Part shown: positions 1 through 5,443 of the stretch, in pieces
How the letters are laid out: every line of letters begins with the position of its first letter
Position numbering within the stretch: position 1 is the first letter of the stretch
NCBI GenBank assembly: GCA_030154385.1
Contig: JASKJZ010000197.1
Coordinates: 1 to 5,462, forward strand
DNA from: Clostridiales bacterium
Lineage (GTDB): Bacteria > Bacillota_A > Clostridia > Lachnospirales > Lachnospiraceae
DNA length: 5,462 nt
Direction of reading: 5' to 3'
Notes under the pieces: model-generated
The model's database searches: none
Told to the model about the DNA's origin: nothing
The model's input: the letters and a program-made list of their open reading frames with translations, nothing else
Translations under genes and position numbers: made by a program

Positions 1-287
1 TGCAAGGGACCCTTCCTCTTCTGGAGGAAGTTGCAAAGCTTCCCTATGTTACGATTAAAGGACTTATGACGATTGCCCCCTTTGTAGAAGATGCAGAGGA
101 GAATCGCCTGGTTTTCCGTCAATTGAAGAAATTATATATTGACATCAAATCGAAAAACATTGATAATGTTTCTATGGAAGAATTATCAATTGGCATGACG
201 GGAGATTACACAGTTGCTATTGAAGAGGGTGCCACTATGGTTCGAATTGGAACTGGTATTTTTGGCGAACGAAATTATAATATTTAA
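1..287 (+). CDS. ylmE: YggS/YlmE-family PLP homeostasis protein, C-terminal part (5' end outside window)
   Basis: This is the 3' end of a gene entering from the left edge; the reading frame starts at base 3 and gives 94 residues before TAA at 285-287. The family (YggS/YlmE/PLPBP) are cytoplasmic single-domain TIM-barrel proteins of about 225-235 residues. They bind pyridoxal 5'-phosphate and keep vitamin B6 and amino-acid pools balanced, with no firmly established enzymatic reaction. Visible hallmarks are GLMTIAP (fragment residues 20-26), ELSIGMTGD (60-68, the family's SMGMS-D phosphate-binding segment) and GATMVRIGTGIFGER (76-90), followed by the usual short tail. The PLP-binding lysine lies in the missing N-terminal part and cannot be checked. 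Its position directly before sepF matches Bacillus ylmE-ylmF. An internal ATG at 66 is not a real start, because the conserved frame continues upstream of it without a stop. Confidence 0.93.
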   Translation, partial: QGTLPLLEEVAKLPYVTIKGLMTIAPFVEDAEENRLVFRQLKKLYIDIKSKNIDNVSMEELSIGMTGDYTVAIEEGATMVRIGTGIFGERNYNI

Positions 288-301
288 ATAGAATGATTGA
301 T

Positions 302-306
302 AGGAG
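302..306 (+). promoter_or_regulatory. Ribosome binding site deciding the sepF start
   Basis: AGGAG at 302-306 lies 5 bases before ATG at 312. The frame is open upstream to a TTG at 297, but that codon precedes this site and has no Shine-Dalgarno sequence of its own. The site therefore selects the ATG, giving a protein that begins MANFVKDFLGYL, as expected for SepF. Confidence 0.8.
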
Positions 307-311
307 TTATT

Positions 312-875
312 ATGGCAAATTTTGTAAAAGATTTTTTGGGCTACTTACGTTTAAATGAAGATGATGATTTAGAAGATTATATCGAAGATTTTGAAGAGGA
401 GAAGCCAAAGGTATTCCCCAAAACGTTTACGCGCGAAAAAGAAGTGGCAAAACCAACCAAACGGAGTGTGTCTCGCCCTGAAAAAACAACAAGTAGAGAA
501 GAAGAACCCCTTCGCGAACGAAGTGTTCGAATGGAGCGTACCACCAATAATAAAATTGTGCCGATTCGTACGACCCCAAAGGGGCTCGAAGTATGTATTA
601 TGAAGCCAAATGGTTTTGAAGATTCACAAGATATTTGCGATATGCTCTTAACTGGCCGTGCTGCGGTCGTTAATCTAGAGGGCTTTGACCCAGAGGATGC
701 CCAGCGTGTCATGGATTTTATTTCTGGATGTGTGTATGCTATCAATGGAAAGCTGCATCAGATCTCAAGGTATATCTTTATCTTCTCGCCAGAAACAGTG
801 GATATATCTGGTGATTATCTGGATATTATGCCAGAAATTGGCTTTGATGTACCAACACTGAGTAAGGAGTTTTAA
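312..875 (+). CDS. sepF: Cell division protein SepF (FtsZ membrane anchor / Z-ring bundler)
   Basis: The 187-residue product matches SepF, which polymerises, bundles FtsZ filaments and ties the Z-ring to the membrane. Residues 1-12 (MANFVKDFLGYL) form the short amphipathic helix that anchors SepF in Bacillus. Residues about 15-85 are a charged, low-complexity linker, acidic first (15-30) and then rich in Arg/Lys/Thr/Glu. The globular SepF domain spans roughly 88-165 and contains AAVVNLEG (117-124) and the FISGCVYAINGKLHQI segment (136-151) that forms the core of the dimer. A tail of about 25 residues follows, which makes the protein longer than the roughly 150-residue Bacillus SepF. The gene lies 24 bases after ylmE and its TAA is one base before the yggT ATG, which suggests coupled expression. 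Family assignment is firm; the role of the longer linker and tail is unknown. Confidence 0.95.
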   Translation: MANFVKDFLGYLRLNEDDDLEDYIEDFEEEKPKVFPKTFTREKEVAKPTKRSVSRPEKTTSREEEPLRERSVRMERTTNNKIVPIRTTPKGLEVCIMKPNGFEDSQDICDMLLTGRAAVVNLEGFDPEDAQRVMDFISGCVYAINGKLHQISRYIFIFSPETVDISGDYLDIMPEIGFDVPTLSKEF

Positions 876-876
876 G

Positions 877-1137
877 ATGGCCTATGTTCTGAGTCACTCC
901 TTGTATTTGTTTTTTATGATGCTGGAGATGATATTATTTTTATATCTTGTATTATCCTGGTTCCCAAATGCAAGCCGTATGCGGGGGGTTATGCTTACCC
1001 TTTTGGATCCTATTTTTACGCCAATTCGGTTTTTATTAAAGCATTCTATTTTATATAATAGTAGTTTTGATTTGACTCCGATGATAACTTTAATCGTTTT
1101 GTCCTATCTTCAATCCTTATTTTATAATCTGGTCTAA
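877..1137 (+). CDS. ylmG: YggT/YlmG-family small integral membrane protein
   Basis: The product is an 86-residue, very hydrophobic protein of the YggT family. Two membrane segments can be seen, about residues 8-28 and 66-85. They are separated by a loop with the family motifs LSWFP (26-30), DPIFTPIR (44-51) and FDLTPMI (64-70). The biochemical function of this family is not established; homologues sit next to division genes in Gram-positive bacteria and are linked to nucleoid or thylakoid organisation in cyanobacteria and plastids. The start is ATG at 877 with AAGGAG at 864-869 inside the 3' end of sepF, 7 bases upstream. The stop TAA (1135-1137) overlaps the ribosome binding site of ylmH. 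Length is normal for a one-repeat YggT; some relatives carry two tandem repeats. Confidence 0.92.
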   Translation: MAYVLSHSLYLFFMMLEMILFLYLVLSWFPNASRMRGVMLTLLDPIFTPIRFLLKHSILYNSSFDLTPMITLIVLSYLQSLFYNLV

Positions 1138-1147
1138 AGGAGTCATT

Positions 1148-1909
1148 ATGCATACAACAAAGGAAGAGGAGCTCTTGTCAAAAAGAGTGATTGAACTAGC
1201 GAATCAAGCCTATCAGCAAGGCATATGTACCTATACCTCTTTTTTAAATTTAAATGAAATTGCTGTTTTTTACAAAACAATAACAACAGTACCTTCGATA
1301 TCTTACGAATTATCGGGTGGATATCCAGAAGCTGAGCGAAGAGTTGTCTGTTTTTATGAAGATAACTCTTTTCCTCATGTAGATTTTCCAATCCAATCCG
1401 TTTTAATAACCCCTTTACAGGAAAAGTTTGGAGAAGAGCTTTCACATCGGGATTATTTAGGAGCCATTCTAAACTTAGGGATTAAACGCGCAAAGATTGG
1501 TGATATTTTGATATCTGGAAAGCATGCATATGTGTTTTGTTTTCCAGAAATTGCAGCATTTCTTTGTGACAGTCTTAGTCGGATAAAGAACACACCGGTG
1601 AAAGCTGCGGTTACTGTTTTTGAAGAGCAGGAGATTACTATCAAAAAGCAAGTGCTAACGGGAACCGTGGCTAGTGTACGCCTAGACCGTCTGTTAGCAA
1701 TTGCCTTTCAAAGCTCCAGGTCTAGTCTGATTGGCATGATTGAAGGTGGCAAAGTATTTGTAAATGGAAAACTGATTACTTCAAATGGATTTGTTCCAAA
1801 GGATGGAGACTTGATATCAGTGCGTGGTATGGGGCGCTTTTTATATCATGGTATTGATACGAAAACAAAAAAAGACCGCTACCGTGTGACAATTGAAAAA
1901 TTTATTTAG
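1148..1909 (+). CDS. ylmH: YlmH-family RNA-binding protein with C-terminal S4 domain
   Basis: The 253-residue protein has the YlmH arrangement: an N-terminal region of about 170 residues followed by an S4 RNA-binding domain (about 175-235). N-terminal hallmarks are GGYPEAERRVV (57-67), SHRDYLGAIL (99-108) and GIKRAKIGDI (111-120). The S4 domain has VRLDRLLA (177-184), then SSLIGMIEGGKVFVNG (192-207), the fold seen in ribosomal protein S4 and pseudouridine synthases. Bacillus YlmH has been connected with rescue of stalled ribosomal complexes by peptidyl-tRNA binding to the 50S subunit; the pneumococcal homologue lies in the division cluster. The start is ATG 1148 with AGGAG at 1138-1142, 5 bases away, overlapping the end of yggT. 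It is cytoplasmic, with no signal or membrane segment. Family membership is clear; the exact role in this organism is inferred from homologues. Confidence 0.93.
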   Translation: MHTTKEEELLSKRVIELANQAYQQGICTYTSFLNLNEIAVFYKTITTVPSISYELSGGYPEAERRVVCFYEDNSFPHVDFPIQSVLITPLQEKFGEELSHRDYLGAILNLGIKRAKIGDILISGKHAYVFCFPEIAAFLCDSLSRIKNTPVKAAVTVFEEQEITIKKQVLTGTVASVRLDRLLAIAFQSSRSSLIGMIEGGKVFVNGKLITSNGFVPKDGDLISVRGMGRFLYHGIDTKTKKDRYRVTIEKFI

Positions 1910-1931
1910 ATACGGTTCGTAATATGCGAAA

Positions 1932-1937
1932 AGGAGG
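1932..1937 (+). promoter_or_regulatory. Strong ribosome binding site of divIVA
   Basis: A full AGGAGG lies 6 bases before ATG 1944. It is the strongest Shine-Dalgarno sequence of the cluster and sits in the longest gap (34 bases). This would suit a structural protein made in larger amounts than its neighbours; that last point is inference. Confidence 0.7.
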
Positions 1938-1943
1938 AACTCT

Positions 1944-2555
1944 ATGCTAACACCAGTGGAATTACAGGCAAAAGAATTAAAGCCAGGAAGAGGTTACCAA
2001 AAAAAAGAGATGGATGCCTATCTGTCCGAGCTTTATCGGGATTATGAGTCTCTTTACCGTGAAAATATGGAATTAAAGGACAAAATAAATACCCTTTCGG
2101 ATGGACTTAATTATTATAAGGATTTGGAAAAAACCTTGCAAAAAACTTTGATTGTTGCGGAAAAAACAGCAGAGGAGACAACAAGTGTTGCAAAGAAGAA
2201 AGCAGATTTAATTATAGCAGATGCGCAGTCTCGTTCGTCTCAAATTGTACAAGAGGCAAATTTGTATCTGGAAAAGGTGCAAAGTAATATGAAAGTGCTG
2301 ATGCAGCAATATGAAAGTTATCGGATACAGTGTAAAAAGTTAGCCAATGCACATTTAGAATTATTGGACTCCAAAGCATTTCAAGTAGATTTTGGAACGA
2401 TGACTTTCGTAAAGCCGATGAATCGTATGCCAATACAAAGTGGAAGCTTGGATGAAAAGGACATAAAAAGTGCAAACATGGATATGAATCATAAAAAGAA
2501 TGATTCCTTGGATCAGGATATTTTTGAATTTTTTAATGGAGATGACAACGGATAG
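1944..2555 (+). CDS. divIVA: DivIVA-family cell division / polarity scaffold
   Basis: The 203-residue product has the DivIVA layout. A short membrane-targeting N-terminal domain carries LTP (2-4), RGYQKKEMDAYLSEL (16-30) and DYESLYREN (33-41). A long coiled coil follows, about residues 35-140, rich in Glu, Lys and Gln with Ala-rich heptads (VAEKTAEE, VAKKKADLIIADA). The rest, about 145-203, is a polar, probably disordered tail ending in the acidic/aromatic DIFEFFNGDD (192-201). DivIVA binds curved membrane at septa and poles and recruits division or envelope proteins. The residue that aligns with Bacillus Phe17, which inserts into membrane, is Gly15 here, while the following Arg (Arg16) is kept. 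The gene ends in TAG at 2553-2555, overlapping the AGGAG of aroB. Family assignment is firm; partners are unknown. Confidence 0.93.
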   Translation: MLTPVELQAKELKPGRGYQKKEMDAYLSELYRDYESLYRENMELKDKINTLSDGLNYYKDLEKTLQKTLIVAEKTAEETTSVAKKKADLIIADAQSRSSQIVQEANLYLEKVQSNMKVLMQQYESYRIQCKKLANAHLELLDSKAFQVDFGTMTFVKPMNRMPIQSGSLDEKDIKSANMDMNHKKNDSLDQDIFEFFNGDDNG

Positions 2556-2566
2556 GAGATGCACAG

Positions 2567-3727
2567 ATGAGCAAAGAACTTTTAGTAAAAGGACCGATGC
2601 AGGCTTCCAACCAAATTTTTGTAAAGCAGCAGGTTCCCATTTATTCTATTTATCTGGAAACTTGTTTTAATCGACTAAAAAAAGTATCTGAGGAGCTTGG
2701 AACAATAGACAGTAAGCTTATGATTATCACAGATAGCAATGTAGCGGGATATCATTTGCAACCATTACAGGATGCACTTGCAGAGTCTTCGATGGCCATT
2801 TATTCCCATACGATTCCTGCGGGTGAGGAAAATAAAAACCTGGACACGGTATATCGCATTTATGATGATTTGATTCAGAATGGCTTTGAGCGAAACGATT
2901 GGCTGATTGCCCTTGGCGGGGGCGTTGTTGGGGATATCACCGGGTATGTGGCGGCAACCTATTTAAGAGGAATACGATTTATTCAAGTACCTACGACGCT
3001 TCTGGCAATGGTTGATAGCAGTATTGGCGGAAAAACGGGTGTGGATTATGCGTCTTATAAAAACATGGTAGGCGCTTTCTACCAGCCACAAGCGGTATAT
3101 ATGAACTTATCGGTATTAAATACACTTCCGAATAGAGAATATTATTCTGGATATGGAGAAATTGTAAAGCATGCATGGATACGTGACATGGAATATGCTA
3201 AGATGCTGAACGAAAAAAAAGAAAAGCTGGCGACCAGAGACTTAGAGGCACTGGAAGAGGTTGTTTACCGTAGCTGTCAAATTAAGCGAGAAGTAGTAGA
3301 GATTGATCCGACCGAAAAAGGGGATCGTGCTTTACTTAATTTTGGTCACACGATAGGACATGCGATTGAGCGTTATATGAATTTTCAGCTTTTACATGGA
3401 GAGTGTGTTGCAATTGGGATGGTAGGAGCTCTTCACATTTCTTATAAAAGAGGCTATTTATCAAAAGAAGAGTTGGAGGAAGGCAAAAAATTACTAAAGG
3501 ATTTTCAGTTGCCATCAATGCTTACCTCGTATCCGATTGCCAAATATAATAAGGAAGAGGTACTTTCTATCCTAAAGCATGACAAAAAGATGGTTTCAGG
3601 TTCCATTCGTTTTATTTTAGTAAGACAGCTTGGAGCGGCATATATAGAACGGGATGTTACAGATGAAGAAATTCTTTCTGCACTTTCCTATTTGAGAGAG
3701 GAAAAATTGAATGAAACGTGCAATTAA
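2567..3727 (+). CDS. aroB: 3-dehydroquinate synthase
   Basis: This 386-residue enzyme is AroB, which converts the seven-carbon DAHP to 3-dehydroquinate, the second step of the shikimate pathway to chorismate and aromatic amino acids. It uses NAD and a divalent metal. The N-terminal Rossmann-like half carries TDSNVAGYH (55-63) and PAGEENKN (84-91), then the NAD-binding GGGVVGD (117-123). VPTTLLAMVDSSIGGKTG (141-158) is the diagnostic active-site segment. Metal ligands expected from characterised homologues are all present: Glu198 in GYGEIVKH, His261 in NFGHTIGHA and His277 in LLHGE. The protein is about 20-30 residues longer than many AroB, mostly at the N terminus. ATG 2567 is preferred because AGGAG (2554-2558) lies 8 bases upstream; ATG 2597 (Met11) has only AGGA at a 3-base distance. 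It lies 11 bases after divIVA and overlaps lspA by 17 bases. Confidence 0.96.
   Translation: MSKELLVKGPMQASNQIFVKQQVPIYSIYLETCFNRLKKVSEELGTIDSKLMIITDSNVAGYHLQPLQDALAESSMAIYSHTIPAGEENKNLDTVYRIYDDLIQNGFERNDWLIALGGGVVGDITGYVAATYLRGIRFIQVPTTLLAMVDSSIGGKTGVDYASYKNMVGAFYQPQAVYMNLSVLNTLPNREYYSGYGEIVKHAWIRDMEYAKMLNEKKEKLATRDLEALEEVVYRSCQIKREVVEIDPTEKGDRALLNFGHTIGHAIERYMNFQLLHGECVAIGMVGALHISYKRGYLSKEELEEGKKLLKDFQLPSMLTSYPIAKYNKEEVLSILKHDKKMVSGSIRFILVRQLGAAYIERDVTDEEILSALSYLREEKLNETCN
3695..3702 (+). promoter_or_regulatory. Ribosome binding site of lspA inside aroB
   Basis: AGAGAGGA at 3695-3702 lies 8 bases before ATG 3711 and is wholly within the aroB reading frame. Ribosomes finishing aroB pass over the lspA start, so the two genes are probably translationally coupled. 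Confidence 0.65.
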
Positions 3728-4211
3728 ATTTACTGTTTTAAACATTTTACTCATTTTTTTTGATCAGTTTACGAAACACCTGGCAAAAAATAAACTTATG
3801 GGCAATGATGGATGGGATTTAATTCCTGGAGTGTTTAAGCTCCAATACTTAGAAAATCGTGGAGCTGCATTTGGTATGTTTCAGAACCAATTATTGTTTT
3901 TAATTCCGGTCACCATAATAATCTTCCTTGGAATTATTTATATTTATGGTAGGATTCCCAGAGAGAAACGTTTTTTACCACTTGAATACCTTTGCATTTT
4001 TATCAGTGCAGGGGCGATTGGAAATTTTATTGATCGAGTCCTTAACAATTATGTCGTTGATTTTCTGTATTTTGAATTAATCAATTTTCCGATTTTTAAC
4101 GTTGCAGATTGCTATGTTACGATTTCAGCTGTTTTGCTATTAGTACTCGGATTATTTTATTATAAGGAAGAAGATTTTCAGTTTCTTGTAAAAAAGAAAT
4201 CCATGAAATAA
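3711..4211 (+). CDS. lspA: Lipoprotein signal peptidase (signal peptidase II)
   Basis: The 166-residue membrane protein is LspA, the aspartic protease that removes the signal peptide from diacylglyceryl-modified prolipoproteins in the cytoplasmic membrane. Four hydrophobic segments are seen at about residues 5-20, 61-80, 90-108 and 131-151, the normal topology. Conserved family boxes are FDQFTK (17-22), ENRGAAFG (48-55), GAIGNFIDR (101-109) with VVDF (115-118), and FNVADCYVT (129-137). The catalytic pair is Asp117 and Asp133, by correspondence with the VVDF and N-AD aspartates of characterised LspA. Length is typical. The tail after the last segment is Lys-rich (KEED...VKKKSMK), as expected for a cytoplasmic end. 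It starts within aroB and is followed 24 bases later by rluD, and lspA-rluD pairing is common in Firmicutes. Confidence 0.96.
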   Translation: MKRAIKFTVLNILLIFFDQFTKHLAKNKLMGNDGWDLIPGVFKLQYLENRGAAFGMFQNQLLFLIPVTIIIFLGIIYIYGRIPREKRFLPLEYLCIFISAGAIGNFIDRVLNNYVVDFLYFELINFPIFNVADCYVTISAVLLLVLGLFYYKEEDFQFLVKKKSMK

Positions 4212-4225
4212 AATCGAAATAGAAA

Positions 4226-4229
4226 GAGG
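4226..4229 (+). promoter_or_regulatory. Ribosome binding site deciding the rluD start
   Basis: The only purine-rich match near the gene start is GAGG at 4226-4229 (within AAAGAGGA). It is directly adjacent to a first in-frame ATG at 4230, too close to serve it, but 6 bases before the second ATG at 4236. The second is therefore the likelier start. Confidence 0.65.
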
Positions 4230-4235
4230 ATGGAT

Positions 4236-5171
4236 ATGGAAGAAGAATGGAGGTTTACGGTAGACCGCTTGGATGATGGAGAGCGTTTGGATAAGTATTT
4301 AGCCAATCAAGAGTTACCAATTACACGTACTCACATTCAAAAGTTAATTAAAGATGAAAAAGTTACCGTTAACGAAAAGTCAGTTAAAGCAAATTATAAG
4401 GTATCCCATCCAGATGAAATATGCTGTCGCATTCCACAGCCAACACCTGTTGATATTGTACCAGAAAACATTCCATTGGCTATTTTATATGAAGACGAAG
4501 ATCTGATTGTCCTTGATAAGCCAAAGAACATGGTCGTACATCCAGCACCAGGCCATTATACAAACACCATTGTGAATGCCATTTTGTATCATTGCAAGGA
4601 TAACTTATCTGGGATTAACGGTGTGTTACGGCCAGGTATTGTACATCGAATTGATAAAAATACGACAGGTGCAATTGTAATATGTAAAAATGACTTTGCT
4701 CATAATGCATTGGCAGAGCAACTCAAGGTACATTCCATTACGCGAAAATATGAAGCGATTGTCTATCATCATTTTCAAGAAGAGACTGGAACGGTAAATG
4801 CCCCAATTGGCAGACATCCGGTTGACCGTAAACGGATGGCAATCAATTATAAAAATGGAAAAGAGGCAATTACGCATTATCGCGTGATTCAAAATTTAAA
4901 ACAAAATTTTTCCTATATTGAATGTCAGCTTGAAACGGGGAGAACCCATCAAATCAGAGTTCATATGGCAAGCCTTCATCATCCACTTTTAGGAGATGAT
5001 GTATATGGTCCGGAAAAGTCAAAATTTCATTTGGAAGGGCAGACCCTTCATGCAAAAATTCTTGGCTTTAAACATCCAAGAACCGGAGAATATATGGAAT
5101 TCGAAGCGCCTCTTCCTACTTATTTTGAAAATTTACTAAAAATGTTATCACCAGAAAATCCTTTGCAGTAA
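4236..5171 (+). CDS. rluD: RluA/RluD-family 23S rRNA pseudouridine synthase
   Basis: The 311-residue product isomerises uridine to pseudouridine in RNA, most likely in 23S rRNA as in RluD. It has an N-terminal S4 RNA-binding domain (about residues 12-65: GERLDKYLA at 15-23, HIQKLIKDEKVTVNEK at 33-48). The RluA-type catalytic domain follows (about 85-300). In it are VLDKPKNMVVHPAPG (92-106), HRIDKNTTG (137-145) with the presumed catalytic Asp140, and ETGRTHQIRVHM (233-244), then HPLLGDDVYG (249-258). Length and domain order are those of RluD/YlyB. The start at 4236 is chosen by the ribosome binding site; ATG 4230 would add only two residues. It is cytoplasmic. The gene ends the operon, and its final codons form the upstream arm of the terminator. 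The exact target uridines cannot be told from sequence, so the symbol marks family rather than proven specificity. Confidence 0.93.
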   Translation: MEEEWRFTVDRLDDGERLDKYLANQELPITRTHIQKLIKDEKVTVNEKSVKANYKVSHPDEICCRIPQPTPVDIVPENIPLAILYEDEDLIVLDKPKNMVVHPAPGHYTNTIVNAILYHCKDNLSGINGVLRPGIVHRIDKNTTGAIVICKNDFAHNALAEQLKVHSITRKYEAIVYHHFQEETGTVNAPIGRHPVDRKRMAINYKNGKEAITHYRVIQNLKQNFSYIECQLETGRTHQIRVHMASLHHPLLGDDVYGPEKSKFHLEGQTLHAKILGFKHPRTGEYMEFEAPLPTYFENLLKMLSPENPLQ

Positions 5172-5193
5172 AATTATGCAAAGGATTTTTTTT
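5155..5193 (+). terminator. Rho-independent terminator of the division/aroB/lspA/rluD unit
   Basis: A perfect 13-bp inverted repeat has arms at 5155-5167 (AAAATCCTTTGCA) and 5177-5189 (TGCAAAGGATTTT). The loop is 9 bases (5168-5176) and contains the rluD stop codon. The downstream arm runs into eight T residues (5186-5193). The upstream arm encodes the last residues of RluD, so coding and termination signals overlap. This is a strong + strand terminator; on the other strand only four T residues follow the stem. Confidence 0.93.
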
Positions 5194-5213
5194 AATCAGG
5201 AGAATATCAAATC

Positions 5214-5241
5214 ACACAAATAAAATGTTACAATTTTGTGT
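5214..5241. repeat. 7-bp inverted repeat upstream of the promoter
   Basis: ACACAAA (5214-5220) and TTTGTGT (5235-5241) form a perfect inverted repeat separated by 14 bases. It sits about 30-60 bases upstream of the -35 hexamer, where an activator or repressor could bind. No T-run follows closely enough for a terminator. In such A+T-rich sequence it could be chance. Confidence 0.35.
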
Positions 5242-5271
5242 ATTATTTTGCAAAAATATTAAGCGATTTTC

Positions 5272-5301
5272 TTGACAAAAGAGCATCTAGTAATGTAGAA
5301 T
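5272..5301 (+). promoter_or_regulatory. Sigma-A-type promoter (TTGACA-18-TAGAAT)
   Basis: The -35 hexamer TTGACA (5272-5277) is a perfect consensus match. The -10 hexamer TAGAAT (5296-5301) matches 5 of 6, at 18-base spacing. The upstream stretch 5241-5270 is A/T-rich with A and T tracts that could act as an UP element. Transcription would begin near 5308 and run rightward out of the window. It is the best promoter visible and lies after the terminator of the preceding operon, as expected for a new transcription unit. Confidence 0.75.
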
Positions 5302-5317
5302 AGTTTTACTTGCTTCT

Positions 5318-5354
5318 TCTACTTTGGTAGATTATTCCAAATATTTTCTTTGGA
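5318..5354 (+). repeat. Two adjacent small hairpins in the predicted leader
   Basis: TCTAC (5318-5322) pairs with GTAGA (5327-5331) around a 4-base loop. TCCAAA (5336-5341) pairs with TTTGGA (5349-5354) around a 7-base loop. Both begin just after the predicted transcription start. Neither is followed by a T-run (A residues follow the second), so they are not terminators; they may be structure in the leader RNA or chance. Confidence 0.35.
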
Positions 5355-5424
5355 TAAAAAAATGCAATATAAATGAGTGAGACATATTTTACGACAGCAG
5401 TAGTACATACTTTAATTTTTGTTT

Positions 5425-5441
5425 TCAAGAAATAATCTTGA
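5425..5441. repeat. 6-bp inverted repeat TCAAGA/TCTTGA
   Basis: TCAAGA (5425-5430) and TCTTGA (5436-5441) form a perfect inverted repeat with a 5-base centre. It lies immediately before the CIRCE-like sequence. It might be an RNA hairpin or a short protein-binding palindrome; there is no T-run after it. Confidence 0.35.
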
Positions 5442-5443
5442 TG

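Noticed and set aside
297..311. TTG start five codons upstream of the sepF ATG
   Set aside because: It has no ribosome binding site, lies before the AGGAG at 302-306, and would add residues before the conserved N-terminal amphipathic helix.
377..745. 122-codon open frame on the minus strand across sepF
   Set aside because: Its Ser/Arg-rich product mirrors the charged sepF linker, it has no recognisable domain or ribosome binding site, and it lies wholly within a well-supported gene.
1910..1943. Possible promoter or terminator in the ylmH-divIVA gap
   Set aside because: The 34 bases hold only a weak TTCG/CGAA repeat and the ribosome binding site; no -35/-10 pair or stem with a T-run is present.
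2559..2570. Tiny frame (ATG CAC AGA TGA) overlapping the aroB start
   Set aside because: The ATG touches the AGGAG directly with no spacing, and three codons carry no evidence of function; the 8-base-spaced ATG at 2567 fits better.
5336..5360. Hairpin 5336-5354 as a terminator
   Set aside because: The stem is only 6 bp and is followed by A residues, not T residues; on the minus strand the T-run would precede the stem.
5373..5435. 20-codon frame (MSETYFTTAVVHTLIFVFKK) in the 3' intergenic region
   Set aside because: It has no Shine-Dalgarno sequence upstream and no recognisable similarity. It is mildly hydrophobic, so a small membrane peptide was considered, but nothing supports translation.
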